DNA from: Bin80 sp965220935
GTDB taxonomy: Bacteria > Bacteroidota > Rhodothermia > Rhodothermales > Bin80
Assembly (NCBI GenBank): GCA_965220935.1
Contig: OZ244857.1
Location: 2,480,001-2,544,000 of the forward strand
DNA length: 64,000 bases
Reading direction: 5' to 3'
The notes under the pieces were generated by a model. That model had not been told where the DNA came from and did no database searches. It saw only the letters and a list, made by a program, of their open reading frames with translations. Below, one piece after another: positions 28,741 through 39,338 of the stretch. Within the stretch, counting starts at the first letter, position 1; every line of letters begins with the position of its first letter. Made by a program: the position numbers and the translations under genes.

Positions 28741-30251
28741 TGGAGGCACCATCAGAGAACTTTCTACGGTTGCATCCTCTTACCTTGGTGCACAGTGTGT
28801 TTATTTCCATTGCTGCCTTTATCTATTCATGGATCATATCACTCGGTCCTGAATCCGTCCAATTCAGCTCATCTCTTACGCTGATCTTTGCGATCACCTA
28901 CGTGATCATTGTTGGGCCATATGCGATTGCCCGTTTTGTCAGATTCCGATACTATGCAACCAGCGAAGAGCTGATCATTTTTTACGGAGTATTCAAACGT
29001 GTGCGACGTAATATTCCCTCGGAGCGAATTCAGAATGTGGTGATTGAGCGCAGTTTCCTATCCCGAATTCTTGGGACGGCATCAGTGAAAATTGAAACTG
29101 CTGGGACCGATCAGGCAGAGGGAAGCTTGTCCTATATTGCGGCCCAAGAAGCACAACGCCTCAAGAATCTATTTCAAATCTCAAACCAATCCTTAAACAT
29201 TGAGGAGACTTCTCGGGAGTTATCTGGCTTTCGTATGCCCTTAGAGCGATTAGTTCTATCAAGCGTTTATCAATTTTCTCTGGGAATTTCAGGATTTTTG
29301 GTGACAACACTGTATCAGTTGGATGCGATGGGGCTCCTCAACATCTCCTCAACGATCGTCTGGATCGCTGAGGATGGATACCTGAGTAATATGTCAGAGA
29401 CACTTCCATGGTTGGCGATCATGATCATTGTGATGCTAGTCATCATTGCAGTGGTTGCTCTGGGTTGGCTGGCTGGATTTATTCTGAACTTCATTCGATT
29501 TTACAATTTTAGCATGGAGCTTGGCCCGACCAAAATTCATCGACGATTTGGCCTATTTTCAACACTTGAGGGAAGTTTGCCATATAAGCGTGTCCAATCC
29601 TTTTTAGTACGCTCCAATCTTCTGATGCGACTCAGGGGCTGGTATCGGTTAGAGTTGCAGACTCTTGGACTCCAAAGTGGCAGACAAGGATTCCTGCCTG
29701 CTATGCCCTTTGCACGATGGTCAGAAATTAAAGATCTAGCGCCACAAATTCGCCCATTTACGCTTCCTGAATCTTACACATCTGTCAGTACGCGGATGAT
29801 TCAAAGATATTCAATTCGATACAGTTGGATTGTGATACTCATATTCGTTATTTTAGCAATGACATGGTCAACAGTTGCTCTTTGGGGGCTGTGCCTATTA
29901 CCTATTGGTTCGTTGATTGCAATCCTACAGTACAAGCACCATCACTGGTCATTTCACGATGGAAATTTACTTGTTTACAGGCGCATCCTTAGTCAACAGT
30001 TTTGGATTATTCCAGTTGAGCGCTTTCAGGCTTTTGAGATGAGATCATCATTTTTTCAACGACGACTTGGTTTGTGCACACTGATCGTAGACACGGCTGG
30101 TGCGGGAGTGATGCGCTATCCAAGGATCATTGATTTGCGCCGCGATGATGCACAACTGCTCCTTGAGCTACTTCACAACACATTCCACAGGTCGGTCAGA
30201 GCGAGTCGTCATAATGATGCCCATGAGAGCATAGGGGTGAGTGCACATTAA
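28737..30251 (+). CDS. Bacterial PH-domain membrane protein, long (YdbT-like)
   Basis: A 504-aa multi-pass protein with three bPH2 domains: SEELIIFYGVFKRVRRNIPS...QNVVIERS (about 85-150), LGPTKIHRRFGLFSTLEGSL...KRVQSFLVRS (about 265-330), and HDGNLLVYRRILSQQFWIIP...FQAFEMRS (about 410-470). They are separated by paired helices (VFISIAAFIYSWIISLG; AIMIIVMLVIIAVVALGWLAGF; IVILIFVILAMTWSTVALWG). It is translationally coupled to the short PH protein upstream, so a two-subunit membrane complex is likely. Confidence 0.87.
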   Translation: MMEAPSENFLRLHPLTLVHSVFISIAAFIYSWIISLGPESVQFSSSLTLIFAITYVIIVGPYAIARFVRFRYYATSEELIIFYGVFKRVRRNIPSERIQNVVIERSFLSRILGTASVKIETAGTDQAEGSLSYIAAQEAQRLKNLFQISNQSLNIEETSRELSGFRMPLERLVLSSVYQFSLGISGFLVTTLYQLDAMGLLNISSTIVWIAEDGYLSNMSETLPWLAIMIIVMLVIIAVVALGWLAGFILNFIRFYNFSMELGPTKIHRRFGLFSTLEGSLPYKRVQSFLVRSNLLMRLRGWYRLELQTLGLQSGRQGFLPAMPFARWSEIKDLAPQIRPFTLPESYTSVSTRMIQRYSIRYSWIVILIFVILAMTWSTVALWGLCLLPIGSLIAILQYKHHHWSFHDGNLLVYRRILSQQFWIIPVERFQAFEMRSSFFQRRLGLCTLIVDTAGAGVMRYPRIIDLRRDDAQLLLELLHNTFHRSVRASRHNDAHESIGVSAH

Positions 30252-30612
30252 TTATTCTTTAGACGTTTCAATCTGTTGAGTAAAACACCACCTCTTAGCA
30301 AAATAATCAATGAACCATCAATAATTTTTACCGAAATAAACCTCTGAATCTCCTCATTTGGAATCGCCCACTTTTAGATGATGGACAAACGAATCTATCG
30401 GGTAAAATTGATAAATACAATTACCGTGTCATCGTTTAGAACAGAGGATAATCCATCAATATCTGATCAATTAGGGCTTGTAGATTCCGAGATTAATAAT
30501 CCTTCAGTCCATGTGATAATATGAATCACCCTCCAATCATAGCAACAGCGACTCATCCAAGAGCAATATTGAATTACAGTTAAGAGTTGTTCATAGCCAT
30601 CGGACTATACTC
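30252..30612. other. Intergenic region, no gene seen
   Basis: A 361-bp AT-rich gap. No coding frame, tRNA or clear terminator hairpin is visible. It should contain the promoter of the glycosyltransferase gene. Confidence 0.4.
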
Positions 30613-31815
30613 ATGTTTCACTTAATTCTTTTTGATCTCAGTGCAGGTGGGCATCATGGGCAGTATGTAAAACAGCTCGTCCAGTACTGGTCAACACATT
30701 CATATTCAGGCCGACTCTCTGTTATGATTACTTCAAAACTTTTAGATAGGCATCAAGAAATACTTGAGATCACACATCAAAATCCAAATATTGAAATTCA
30801 TATACTTGCTGACTTCCACCCAACGGGCAATCTGTTTCAAATCTCAAAACAGAAAGGCCAAATTCTGAACACTTGTCTCAATAAAATCAAGCCAACCCAC
30901 TGTTTATTAATGGATTTTGACCTGTTCCAAATACCACTTGGATTTAAACTCAGATTCAAGTTTCCACTAGTAATCTATGGAATTTACTTTAGGCCATTTC
31001 TGGAAGTTGGACGCAGAATCACTCTACGAGATGGTCTGAGTCGCTATATCCAGTATACACGTAAACGAATGATTTTCGCTCTCTCACTCCAGAATCCCCA
31101 CCTATCATGTCTATTTAGCCTTGATCCATATTTTGCCAAGTCTTATAGCTCTTCAAAATCGCGTATTCTACCGCTTCCCGATGGAGTAGAAATACAAGAT
31201 CCATCTTTAAGCTCAAATGTGATGAAAAAAAGACTCGGTGTAGAGCAACCCCGAAGATTCGTCCTCTTTTTTGGAAGCATTGCGAAAAGAAAGGGGATTT
31301 TTGAAGTGCTGGATGCTATTAATTTATTGGCCGATCATGATCAGCAGAAACTATGCATGGTAGTTGTGGGAAAAGTTGCCCATCTGGACAAGGACTTATT
31401 ATCAGGGCGAATTAGCGGACTGAAGCGATATACGAATGTGCAGTTTATCACCGAATTTAGATTTGTTTCCGACACAGAGATGACAAATCTGTTTTTTGCT
31501 TCAGACTTAGTATTGTTACCCTACCTGCATCATGTTGGATCTAGTGGTGTACTTGTACGTGCAGCGTTGTCAGGTAAGCCTGTATTAGGGTGTAATTTTG
31601 GACTCATTGGACGGTATATTCGAGATTATGAATTAGGACTTAGCGTTAAATCTGATCGTCCGTTAGAGATTGCCAATGGTATCTCAAAGTGGCTGAATGC
31701 TCCCGAGGAATTCCCATTCAATGCCGTTAAGGCCCAAGATTTTGGCTTACGCCACTCTGCGAATCAATTTTCCGAAGTAATATTCAGTCAGATCTATCCA
31801 GAATCTAACGCATAG
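30613..31815 (+). CDS. GT4-type glycosyltransferase
   Basis: A 400-aa GT-B fold transferase. The N-terminal domain opens with FHLILFDLSAGGHHGQYV, the glycine-rich loop. The C-terminal donor-binding domain has RFVLFFGSIAKRKGIFEVLD, KLCMVVVGKVA, VQFITEFRFVSD, then DLVLLPYLHHVGSSGVLVRA and ALSGKPVLGCN, corresponding to the EX7E-like region of GT4 enzymes (here G/S-rich, with the first Glu not obvious). The substrate is unknown; a surface polysaccharide is likely. It stands alone between intergenic gaps. Confidence 0.8.
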   Translation: MFHLILFDLSAGGHHGQYVKQLVQYWSTHSYSGRLSVMITSKLLDRHQEILEITHQNPNIEIHILADFHPTGNLFQISKQKGQILNTCLNKIKPTHCLLMDFDLFQIPLGFKLRFKFPLVIYGIYFRPFLEVGRRITLRDGLSRYIQYTRKRMIFALSLQNPHLSCLFSLDPYFAKSYSSSKSRILPLPDGVEIQDPSLSSNVMKKRLGVEQPRRFVLFFGSIAKRKGIFEVLDAINLLADHDQQKLCMVVVGKVAHLDKDLLSGRISGLKRYTNVQFITEFRFVSDTEMTNLFFASDLVLLPYLHHVGSSGVLVRAALSGKPVLGCNFGLIGRYIRDYELGLSVKSDRPLEIANGISKWLNAPEEFPFNAVKAQDFGLRHSANQFSEVIFSQIYPESNA

Positions 31816-31938
31816 CCTATCTTTGATGAAGTTTGATCATGATTCTATTTTGTTTGTAAACAAGTAACATGAATTCACACATAGCCGAGATCGCATATTG
31901 AAGATATAAATGAATCACCTGAGACCTATCAGACAAAT

Positions 31939-33795
31939 ATGAATTCATTGTATAGATATTTGCTATCCATCATTCTGGTAGGATTACATTGTGCAGTGAT
32001 TGAAGGCACGCTGGCCCTATCTCAATTACCCCCCGAAGGTGTCATTTTTGATGATTTTTCCTACACTAGTGTCGAGTGGTGTTCCGAAGTTAACAATGGT
32101 TGTCCTGACGCCACCATGAACATGCCCCCAGAGGGCTCCATTTTTGGGGTGAATTTCTGGCACACTTCTATTAAAGGTGCTGGCAAGAAATCTCGATCAT
32201 GGTATCGTTATCTGTGGCAAGAGCAAGATGATGAGCATGATAGCACCCTGTTTCGTATGGATTCGTATGGTGTTCCTAAGTCAATCCATCATCTGACACT
32301 CGGAGCAAAAAAAGGCGACTACGAAAAGGCGACCGCTCGGCAAGTCATTTCAGGGTTTACTGCCCGTCGAGGTACATGGGCGGAACGCGTTAATTTTGGT
32401 GATTTAGAGCCCGCAGATCGTGCTACGATCATACAAGGCTTTTGGACATTGAGTTTGGCCAAAGGACTGGACGATCATCATATAGAACAATGGAATGAGG
32501 TTGATTTTGAATGGAACAATCAGTTTAATGGCACTCAGCAGAAATACCCATATTTGTTTACTGGCCACACAATAGGAGATGTTGTAAGGAGTCACAGAGC
32601 CGTCATTACAAATGTCCCTCTGTTTGCCCCTGCATGGCCCGATGGTATCTCTGGTAAGCCAAAACCTTACGACTGGTCCTGCAAATTTATCTGGCATGGT
32701 GGAGAAAGAGATACGACTCTGATGACGGGGACTCATGCTCTGATATTATCCTTCAGAAATCTGTCCACATTGATGACCAGACCTACATCCCAGTATCGTC
32801 TTATTTCTGAGAATCACGGATTCGTATGTGCAGTATGAAATTGCTTCCTATGGATGGGGAGGTGTCATCATGGCGCGCAGCATGAGAAGTAAGAGAGTTC
32901 CGAGTTTACCCATGGCCACAATGTTCAGTCAATATATCAAACCATTTAAAAGATCTGGTGAGAGAAGATTAAATTCTGTGATTCACGAGGAAGAGAACTT
33001 TAGTATTGATTGGTTCTATTACTCACCCAATACAAGCGTGAGCATCAACCATGTACAGCAACATGTCAATTTCATACAAAATAATCTTGGCATTCCAAGA
33101 ATCAATACAACGGGGCTTTCTCTGGAGCGCCCCTATGAGCATTTATGGGGAACAGCGACTCGGTTTACGCCTCCTATAACATCTCCTTTATCCTTGGATT
33201 TTTCTTACAATCCTACGTTCATGAGTGCAAAAATGACTGATACTCTTCTTGCACTTCCACCTTTAAGACATGGACTTTTTAAGTATTCATGGAGCTACGT
33301 AAGTGTCAACGATGGAACTCATGTTCAGACTGGATTCCAATGACATCAATCAATGGTGGTTGGGAGTCGCCATTTACCTTTCCAAGCGATGCAACCCGTG
33401 TCAGAGTTAAGGTTACCTTGGATGAATTAGAGCCAAAAAGTAAATCCCCTCTAAACAATAAAATCATAAAAACAACTTCTGGGATCATGACCATTTTTGA
33501 AGTTGAATCTATCAACCACCGAATTTCCGAAAAAGATCATATCTTGTATCAGAACTACCCTAACCCATTTAATCCATCCACAAACATTGAATTTAAAATT
33601 CAGAACTCTGGACATGTAAACCTCATCGTCTACGACGTATTGGGAAGACAGGTAGACAAACTATACGATGGTTATTTGTCTAAGGGTGTTCACTCAATGA
33701 AGTGGAATGCTGAAATGTTTCCAAGTGGACAGTAACTCTATGTCCTTACGACCTCCTCAACTCTCAAATATCAACGGATGCATTTACTCAAGTGA
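31939..33795 (+). pseudogene. Decayed secreted GH16-like glycoside hydrolase with T9SS sorting tail
   Basis: Signal peptide YLLSIILVGLHCAVIEG, then a lectin/hydrolase-like region containing QWNEVDFEWNNQ, which fits the GH16 active-site pattern E-x-D-x-E. The frame is disrupted near 32728 (the next piece reads SDIILQKSVHIDDQTYIPV in another frame), again near 32815 (ITDSYVQYEIASYGWGG), and near 33310-33343. The final frame has a T9SS-type tail (YQNYPNPFNPSTNIEFKI, VYDVLGRQVDKLY), but a TAA at 33733-33735 cuts it. Reading through restores LYVLTTSSTLKYQRMHLLK, ending at 33795. Several lesions of different kinds make this a true pseudogene. Confidence 0.75.
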
Positions 33796-34080
33796 TATTC
33801 AATGGACATGTGATCATCTAGTCTCTACATCTGCTTCACCTACGCCTAACGAAAAACACATTTGAATTAAGCCAATGAACCAGATAACTTAAAGTTTTTT
33901 AATGCGAGAACGATCAGTCTTCTATCATGGTGTACGCGCCACAACTGCAATTCATACGCCGTGTGAGATGATTTTGCTAGTATTTTTTTTTCAAAGTCGG
34001 ATCATATTCACTCACTTCCACACTGATTAACCAGTTAAGAAAAATACTCTTCTTCAATCATAGAACTATTTTCCACTACG

Positions 34081-35351
34081 ATGACTGACAAGGATCTGTA
34101 TAATATGATCGCTAACGGCGAAAACTCGTATGTAGAATTTTAGCGAGATAATATCAAGCCTGAGTCTCTTGCGAAGGAAATATCTGCACTGCTTAACGTG
34201 AAGGGTGGATTTATCTTACTTGGAGTTGAAGATGATGGAAGTATCTCTGGTCTGTCAAGAGCACCTGAAGTTGTTGAAGAATGGGTCATGAATATTGCAC
34301 GGCAGAATATCAACCCACCCATTACACCTGTGTTTAATTGTATTCAAACAAACCCCGATCAATTCGTTGGAGTGATTGAACTTCTTTTAGATGGATCTGG
34401 CAAACCCTATAAATCAAAAAAAGGGGGTTTATGGATTACATATATCCGTGTTGGGAGCACATCAAGAGATGCAACTCGATTGGAGGAAAGCCGCTTTACC
34501 AAGCTGCAGGATTAATCAGATACGAGATCAAGCCCGTCCCCCATATGGACTTGAAAGATCTTGATTTTGATCGTATCGTAAACTATTTTCAGGTCGTATT
34601 GAACAGATCTACCCCTTCTCAAGAAGATATTGAAGATTGGCACAAACTACTCACGAATTCCGATTTGTTAGTTGAGTTGGACAATAAAATCTATACTTCT
34701 GTAGTAGGTTTATTACTCTTTGGCAACAATCCCAATCGTAGACTTCCCCAAGCAGGTATCACGGCTACTGCATTCAAGGGGACTCAAAAAGACTATAATA
34801 TCAATGAACGAGAATTTATTCACGGACCACTGGTTCCATATGTTAACAAGGATAAGCACATATTGAATTATGGTGTCATTGATGAAGCCGTTAACTTTGT
34901 AAGGCGCAATATGGGAAGCATTGCCTGGCTTGATGGTGCCAGAAGAATTCAAAAAAAGGCATACCCAATAGAAGCCATTCGAGAGGCAATCACCAATGCT
35001 GTGATGCATCGAGACTACTCCAGAGAAGGCACAGATATTGAGGTATCAATCTATGATGATAGGGTGGAAGTCATTTCCCCAGGTGGACTTCCAAACGGTG
35101 TGACCATAGAAAAAATTAAAGAAGGCGTTGTCCGAGTTGCTCGGAATGAAATTCTTAAAAATATTCTCAGAGATTATGATTACGCTGAACATCTAGGAAT
35201 GGGCGTGAGAGATAAGATGATTCAATCCATGATCAATCATGGCTCAAGTCCGCCCGAATTCGTTGATGAGGAGGATAGGTTCAAAGTATGTCTACCGAGC
35301 GCTCTTACAAGTGAGTTCAGAGCATACGTAAACTCAAAAATGCAAGATTAA
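34081..35351 (+). pseudogene. Schlafen/AlbA_2-domain ATP-binding protein, broken
   Basis: The frame begins MTDKDLYNMIANGENSYVEF and meets TAG at 34141-34143 where the family has Lys (VEFKRD), so AAG to TAG is the likely change. It then continues in frame as the AlbA_2 domain (LAKEISALLNVKGGFILLGV, WITYIRVGSTSRDATR). A one-base frame change near 34490 shifts to LYQAAGLIRYEIKPVP and the rest. The C-terminal GHKL-like ATPase domain is recognisable (AIREAITNAVMHRDYS, VEVISPGGLPNG), followed by AEHLGMGVRDKMI. Such proteins are common DNA-binding regulators and accessory genes. Two independent lesions. Confidence 0.88.
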
Positions 35352-35412
35352 CGACGTTTCAAATCTCACAAATGTTGATGATTGAAAAACAACTTAACGT
35401 TCAAAAGCGAAC

Positions 35413-36420
35413 TTACTCAGATTCAATGGTAGATAAATCAGCAATCCAGTAACTCACGGAATATCCTGCAAAAATTCCGTGCCCACCATCAATGTTGGAA
35501 TAGAGATTGGAAGGTTCCTCAAAACCCTCACTATCACTCTGGGTCTCTAATGAACCAGAGTACTCTACGTATTCAGGACTCAATGACTGCACAACAAGGA
35601 CTATATGAGTCCACTGGTCCATCATCTCATCTTGTGGATCAAAAAAGAAGAAGACAGGATATGATTCAATTTCAAACTGATGTGTTGCTTGATTGTCAAA
35701 AGATCTGTCAGAAAAAACCGCAATTCGGCAAAATGATGTACCATCACCTGATTCACCATCGGCAGCGATTGGATTGAGAACATCACTATAGTTACAATAC
35801 CATTTTCTAGTTTCATATCTCAGACCTAAACTGATAAGAGAGTAATTAGCAAATCCAAGCGATGCGTCCTCAAGCGTCCCTGCATATACACTGAAGTTGA
35901 AATAATTTAACCCCGATGGATTTTCGATGCCAAAACTAATGTTGTATCCAGAGTCCTCCAGCCAAGGGAAATCAGAATCAGTGATTTCTTTGATACTTAC
36001 GCCCGTTAACTTAGGCGAAGGTGGGGCCATGGATTCAGCAGAGACTGAAGTAAAACCTGGGGCCTCTACTACGATGCGATAGGACGTTTCTAACTCGGGC
36101 ACTCGGCCCGACGAAGATGCATACCAACCATCGTCTGCTCCATCATTTATCAATTGATCAATCAATACATCTCCTTGGTAAATCATGACCGTCGCATCGG
36201 CCAAAAAAAAATCTCTGGCATCGGAATCATTTCCGATTGGAATCGTGCGCATGACACGCGCAGACCAAACCGAATCTTGTGAAAATTTACTGATGATGTT
36301 CAGTTCAGAATCATAATATGGAGGGTCAATTTCAATCACGGTTTCACAAGCGGATAACAGCCCTAGCGTAACTATGATTAAAGGACTATACAACAAACAA
36401 TTCACGAATTTGTATTTCAT
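35413..36420 (-). CDS. DUF4249 lipoprotein
   Basis: A 335-aa lipoprotein. The ATG at 36420 gives an ideal lipobox signal (VTLGLLSAC, Cys about residue 25); the open frame begins 27 nt earlier. The mature start TVIEIDPPYYDSELNIISKF and the motif FFLADATVMIYQGD are typical of DUF4249, a family encoded next to TonB-dependent receptors in Bacteroidota. It is downstream of such a receptor on the same strand (194-bp gap). Probably a surface-exposed accessory lipoprotein for uptake of an unidentified ligand. Confidence 0.85.
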   Translation of the reverse strand: MKYKFVNCLLYSPLIIVTLGLLSACETVIEIDPPYYDSELNIISKFSQDSVWSARVMRTIPIGNDSDARDFFLADATVMIYQGDVLIDQLINDGADDGWYASSSGRVPELETSYRIVVEAPGFTSVSAESMAPPSPKLTGVSIKEITDSDFPWLEDSGYNISFGIENPSGLNYFNFSVYAGTLEDASLGFANYSLISLGLRYETRKWYCNYSDVLNPIAADGESGDGTSFCRIAVFSDRSFDNQATHQFEIESYPVFFFFDPQDEMMDQWTHIVLVVQSLSPEYVEYSGSLETQSDSEGFEEPSNLYSNIDGGHGIFAGYSVSYWIADLSTIESE

Positions 36421-36614
36421 TGGGTGATGATGAACTGATGACTGCACATTGGTTGCTTGGTTCTGATCGTTGAAAATAAGTCACTGAACGTCATCTGCTG
36501 TACAGAATCTGATCATGACTTTCAACTAGTTCAGTCAATCTAGCGCTGTAGACAACACTAATGCATGAAATAGTGCGCAACATTAGCTGAGCGGGTTATT
36601 TGTCTCTTGAGAGA

Positions 36615-38963
36615 TCAAAATGATAGCTGATAACTAATGGCAGGAACGATTGGAAGAATTGAAAGCTTCTTGAAAACCGTTTGACCATCATCGTTCTGAG
36701 TTCTAAAAATACTAAATGCGTTTCTTCGACTGTAGGTATTGTACGTTCCAATTGATAGAACACGATCGAAGCGAGAGAGTCTCCGATGAAATCGCACTCC
36801 AAGATCTAGTCGGTGATAGGCAGGCAACGTAAAGCCATTCCTAGAACTCTGAACACTATAAATGGTAGGACGAAATAATCTTCCCCATGGAAAAGCGGCC
36901 TGACCATATGGTGCTTCACTCAAAAGGTCACCCACTGGTAGAGTCAGGGATTGGCCTGTTCCAAAGACCCATGATACACTGAAATCAATACGTGGACTAA
37001 ACTGGTGACTGATCACTACAGCCGCATCATGGCGCCGATCATAGCGATACGGAAACCAGTCCCCGCGATTAATATTGTCAAATACTCGCCGACTCCATGA
37101 CAGCGTGTATCCAATCCAGCCTGTCGTTTGACCAGATTTCTTTTGGAAAAAGAGCTCGCCTCCATATGCAACCCCTCGCCCAGACTCCACTCGATCTTCC
37201 CAGCTTCCAAATGTTGCATCAAAATAGTCAGCGCCCTCTTCGTATTCAATAAGATTCTTCATCTGCTTATAGTATGCCTCAGTAGAGAATTCGTACTTTG
37301 AATCAGACAGAACCTTAACAATCCCAGCTGCAACTTGCCACGATTGCTGCGGCTTAATGCGTGATGTAGAGGGGACCCACAGATCAGTCGGAAGCGATAG
37401 ACCACTACTGGTCGCCAATAGATGAATATATTGCTGCATAAATGCAAGAGACGCTTTTGCACTTAGGGTTGAATTCCATCGAAAAAGTGCAGATAATCGC
37501 GGCTCCATTGAAAAATAGTTCTCCCCATCAATCCAAAAGGCGGATGCATGAATTCCAGTATTCAGACTTATTCTGGAATTTAAACGCCATTCATCCTCAA
37601 TATAAGCCTGCGCCTGCCTCCCATATGAACGACGATTCGGGGTTTGTGTTGAATCAGTAATACTCTCGCCCTCCCGATAAATCTCTTCATAGGCACCAGT
37701 CAAAAATGATTGGAGTAATCCGCTGAGACCGTATCGGATGCTGTGACGACCATTTGGAACAAATTCAAAGTCTATTCGGGCATGGAGATCTCGAATCCCA
37801 GATTCAAACGAATCTTCGTAGACAAACCTCATCTCGTCTGAGCCGAAATCATACTTTGTGGTAGATAGCAGTGAATAATTGGTATATCCAACCAGTACAT
37901 TTGAAAACAAGCGAGCTCCAAAAATATGATTCCAACGGATCGTTGAAGCAACATTACGCCAACTGAGCTGGCTCTGATCCTCACCATCTGTATAACTGAC
38001 TTCTGAATACACACGATCTCTTCCGGCATAGCCACTAATGTATATCCGATTCTTTGGAGATAGAATCGCATTGGCCTTCATATTGATATCATAGAAATGA
38101 TAGCCAAAATCTTCATCATCACTCAGAAACGGGCGAAATAATACATCGGCATAAGAACGCCGCGCGGAAACTAGAAAAGAAGCCTGATCGCGTTTGATAG
38201 GCCCCTCTATCGTCGCACGCGATGCAAGTAGGCCGATAGCACCAGTTCCCGTAAACCGCTTCATGTTTCCTTCTTTCATTGTTAAATCAATGACTGATGA
38301 GAGTCGTCCACCATATCGAGCAGGAAACCCTCCCTTGAGTAGACGAACATCCTTGATCGCATCAGAATTGAATGTTCCTAAAAAGCCGAAGAGGTGACTA
38401 GGATTATAGATAGGCGTCCCATCTAATAGATACAGGTTCTGATCAGGCCCACCACCGCGTATATATAACCCAGTTGATCCCTCAACCCCCGATTGCACTC
38501 CAGGCATTAACTGAAGAATTCTCAAGACATCCGTCTCCCCTAAAATAGTGGGAAGATTTTCTATATCCTGAATTGGAATAGAGACTCCACTCATCTGTGT
38601 GGACTGCAGGACGGATTCAGTCGACCCAATCACTTCCACCACGCCTAGTTCTAGGGTGGCTGGAAAAAGAGATATATTTAATACAAGATCCTCCTGTGAA
38701 AAATAGTCCAGAATTTGTGGATTATAGGCAACATGGCTGACAACCATCTGCACACTATCACCAAGAATTGTAAAGCTGTAGAAACCATACTGATTCGTGA
38801 TTGTCCCTGTCTGCTGATCTGCCACATACAACGCTGCGCCAACAACCAACTCGCCAGTTTCAGCATCCGTCACAGTTCCACTTATCGTAATCTGGTTCTG
38901 CTGAGCGAATGCATACTGAAAGCAAAGTATGTTAATCGTCAAAGCGACCAATAATTTAGGCAT
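36615..38963 (-). CDS. TonB-dependent receptor with carboxypeptidase-like N-terminal domain
   Basis: Outer-membrane active transporter of 782 aa. I start at the ATG at 38963, which gives the signal MPKLLVALTINILCFQYAFA; the frame is open from 39014. Domains: carboxypeptidase-regulatory-like (ITISGTVTDAETGELVVGAA, TITNQYGFYSFTI), plug (IPIQDIENLPTILGETDVLR; GLYIRGGGPDQNLYLLDGTP; RLLKGGFPARYGGRLSSVID), then a barrel ending ISYQLSF. The family matches receptors paired with DUF4249 proteins. The ligand cannot be told. The frame is intact. Confidence 0.93.
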   Translation of the reverse strand: MPKLLVALTINILCFQYAFAQQNQITISGTVTDAETGELVVGAALYVADQQTGTITNQYGFYSFTILGDSVQMVVSHVAYNPQILDYFSQEDLVLNISLFPATLELGVVEVIGSTESVLQSTQMSGVSIPIQDIENLPTILGETDVLRILQLMPGVQSGVEGSTGLYIRGGGPDQNLYLLDGTPIYNPSHLFGFLGTFNSDAIKDVRLLKGGFPARYGGRLSSVIDLTMKEGNMKRFTGTGAIGLLASRATIEGPIKRDQASFLVSARRSYADVLFRPFLSDDEDFGYHFYDINMKANAILSPKNRIYISGYAGRDRVYSEVSYTDGEDQSQLSWRNVASTIRWNHIFGARLFSNVLVGYTNYSLLSTTKYDFGSDEMRFVYEDSFESGIRDLHARIDFEFVPNGRHSIRYGLSGLLQSFLTGAYEEIYREGESITDSTQTPNRRSYGRQAQAYIEDEWRLNSRISLNTGIHASAFWIDGENYFSMEPRLSALFRWNSTLSAKASLAFMQQYIHLLATSSGLSLPTDLWVPSTSRIKPQQSWQVAAGIVKVLSDSKYEFSTEAYYKQMKNLIEYEEGADYFDATFGSWEDRVESGRGVAYGGELFFQKKSGQTTGWIGYTLSWSRRVFDNINRGDWFPYRYDRRHDAAVVISHQFSPRIDFSVSWVFGTGQSLTLPVGDLLSEAPYGQAAFPWGRLFRPTIYSVQSSRNGFTLPAYHRLDLGVRFHRRLSRFDRVLSIGTYNTYSRRNAFSIFRTQNDDGQTVFKKLSILPIVPAISYQLSF

Positions 38964-39116
38964 AATCTGGTGAAATTGTTTGCTTAGCGGACATAGATTT
39001 CCATTATGACGCAATGACTGTTAGGATGGTTACAATACGCTCAATTCGTACAAGAGTAAGCACTTCCAGTGAATACTTGGTTTATGGCTAATTGATCATA
39101 AACTATTCAAAATAGA

Positions 39117-39310
39117 TCACTGGCAGAGGATGATTAATCCAGTGTTCACATAAAGGTCAGCAACAGCCTCTCTTAACCTTGAAACCCCCTCATTCGTGGT
39201 GTTGGTCTGCCATAGATAAACGGATTTGAGCGCAGGAAGATGCTCAAAGTAAACGAGTGCTGAATCAGAAATGGCCGTTCCGTAAAGGTTGAGATATTCA
39301 AGATAATTTA
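39117..39310 (-). pseudogene. 3' part of a leucine-rich-repeat gene disrupted by the TnpB element
   Basis: Reads LEYLNLYGTAISDSALVYFE, HLPALKSVYLWQ, then GVSRLREAVADLYVNTGLII and a stop at 39117. The repeat pattern resembles the LRR tail of cytochrome c-like (PSCyt1)/LRR proteins. It joins exactly to the piece at 40707-40976 when the element and one 8-bp duplication are removed. Confidence 0.85.
39303..39310. repeat. Target-site duplication, left copy (ATAATTTA)
   Basis: The 8-bp sequence ATAATTTA abuts the left terminal repeat and is repeated at 40707-40714. Confidence 0.9.
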
Positions 39311-39333
39311 GGGAATTATATACGTGAGTACCC
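39311..39333. repeat. Left 23-bp terminal inverted repeat
   Basis: Starts GGGAATTATA and ends GAGTACCC; exact reverse complement of 40684-40706. Confidence 0.95.
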
Positions 39334-39338
39334 ATCTA

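Noticed and set aside
34141..34143. Stop-codon recoding (in-frame TAG, TGA and TAA inside recognisable proteins)
   Set aside because: All three stop types are involved, each with nearby frameshifts in the same genes, and intact genes use ordinary stops; decay is the simpler explanation.
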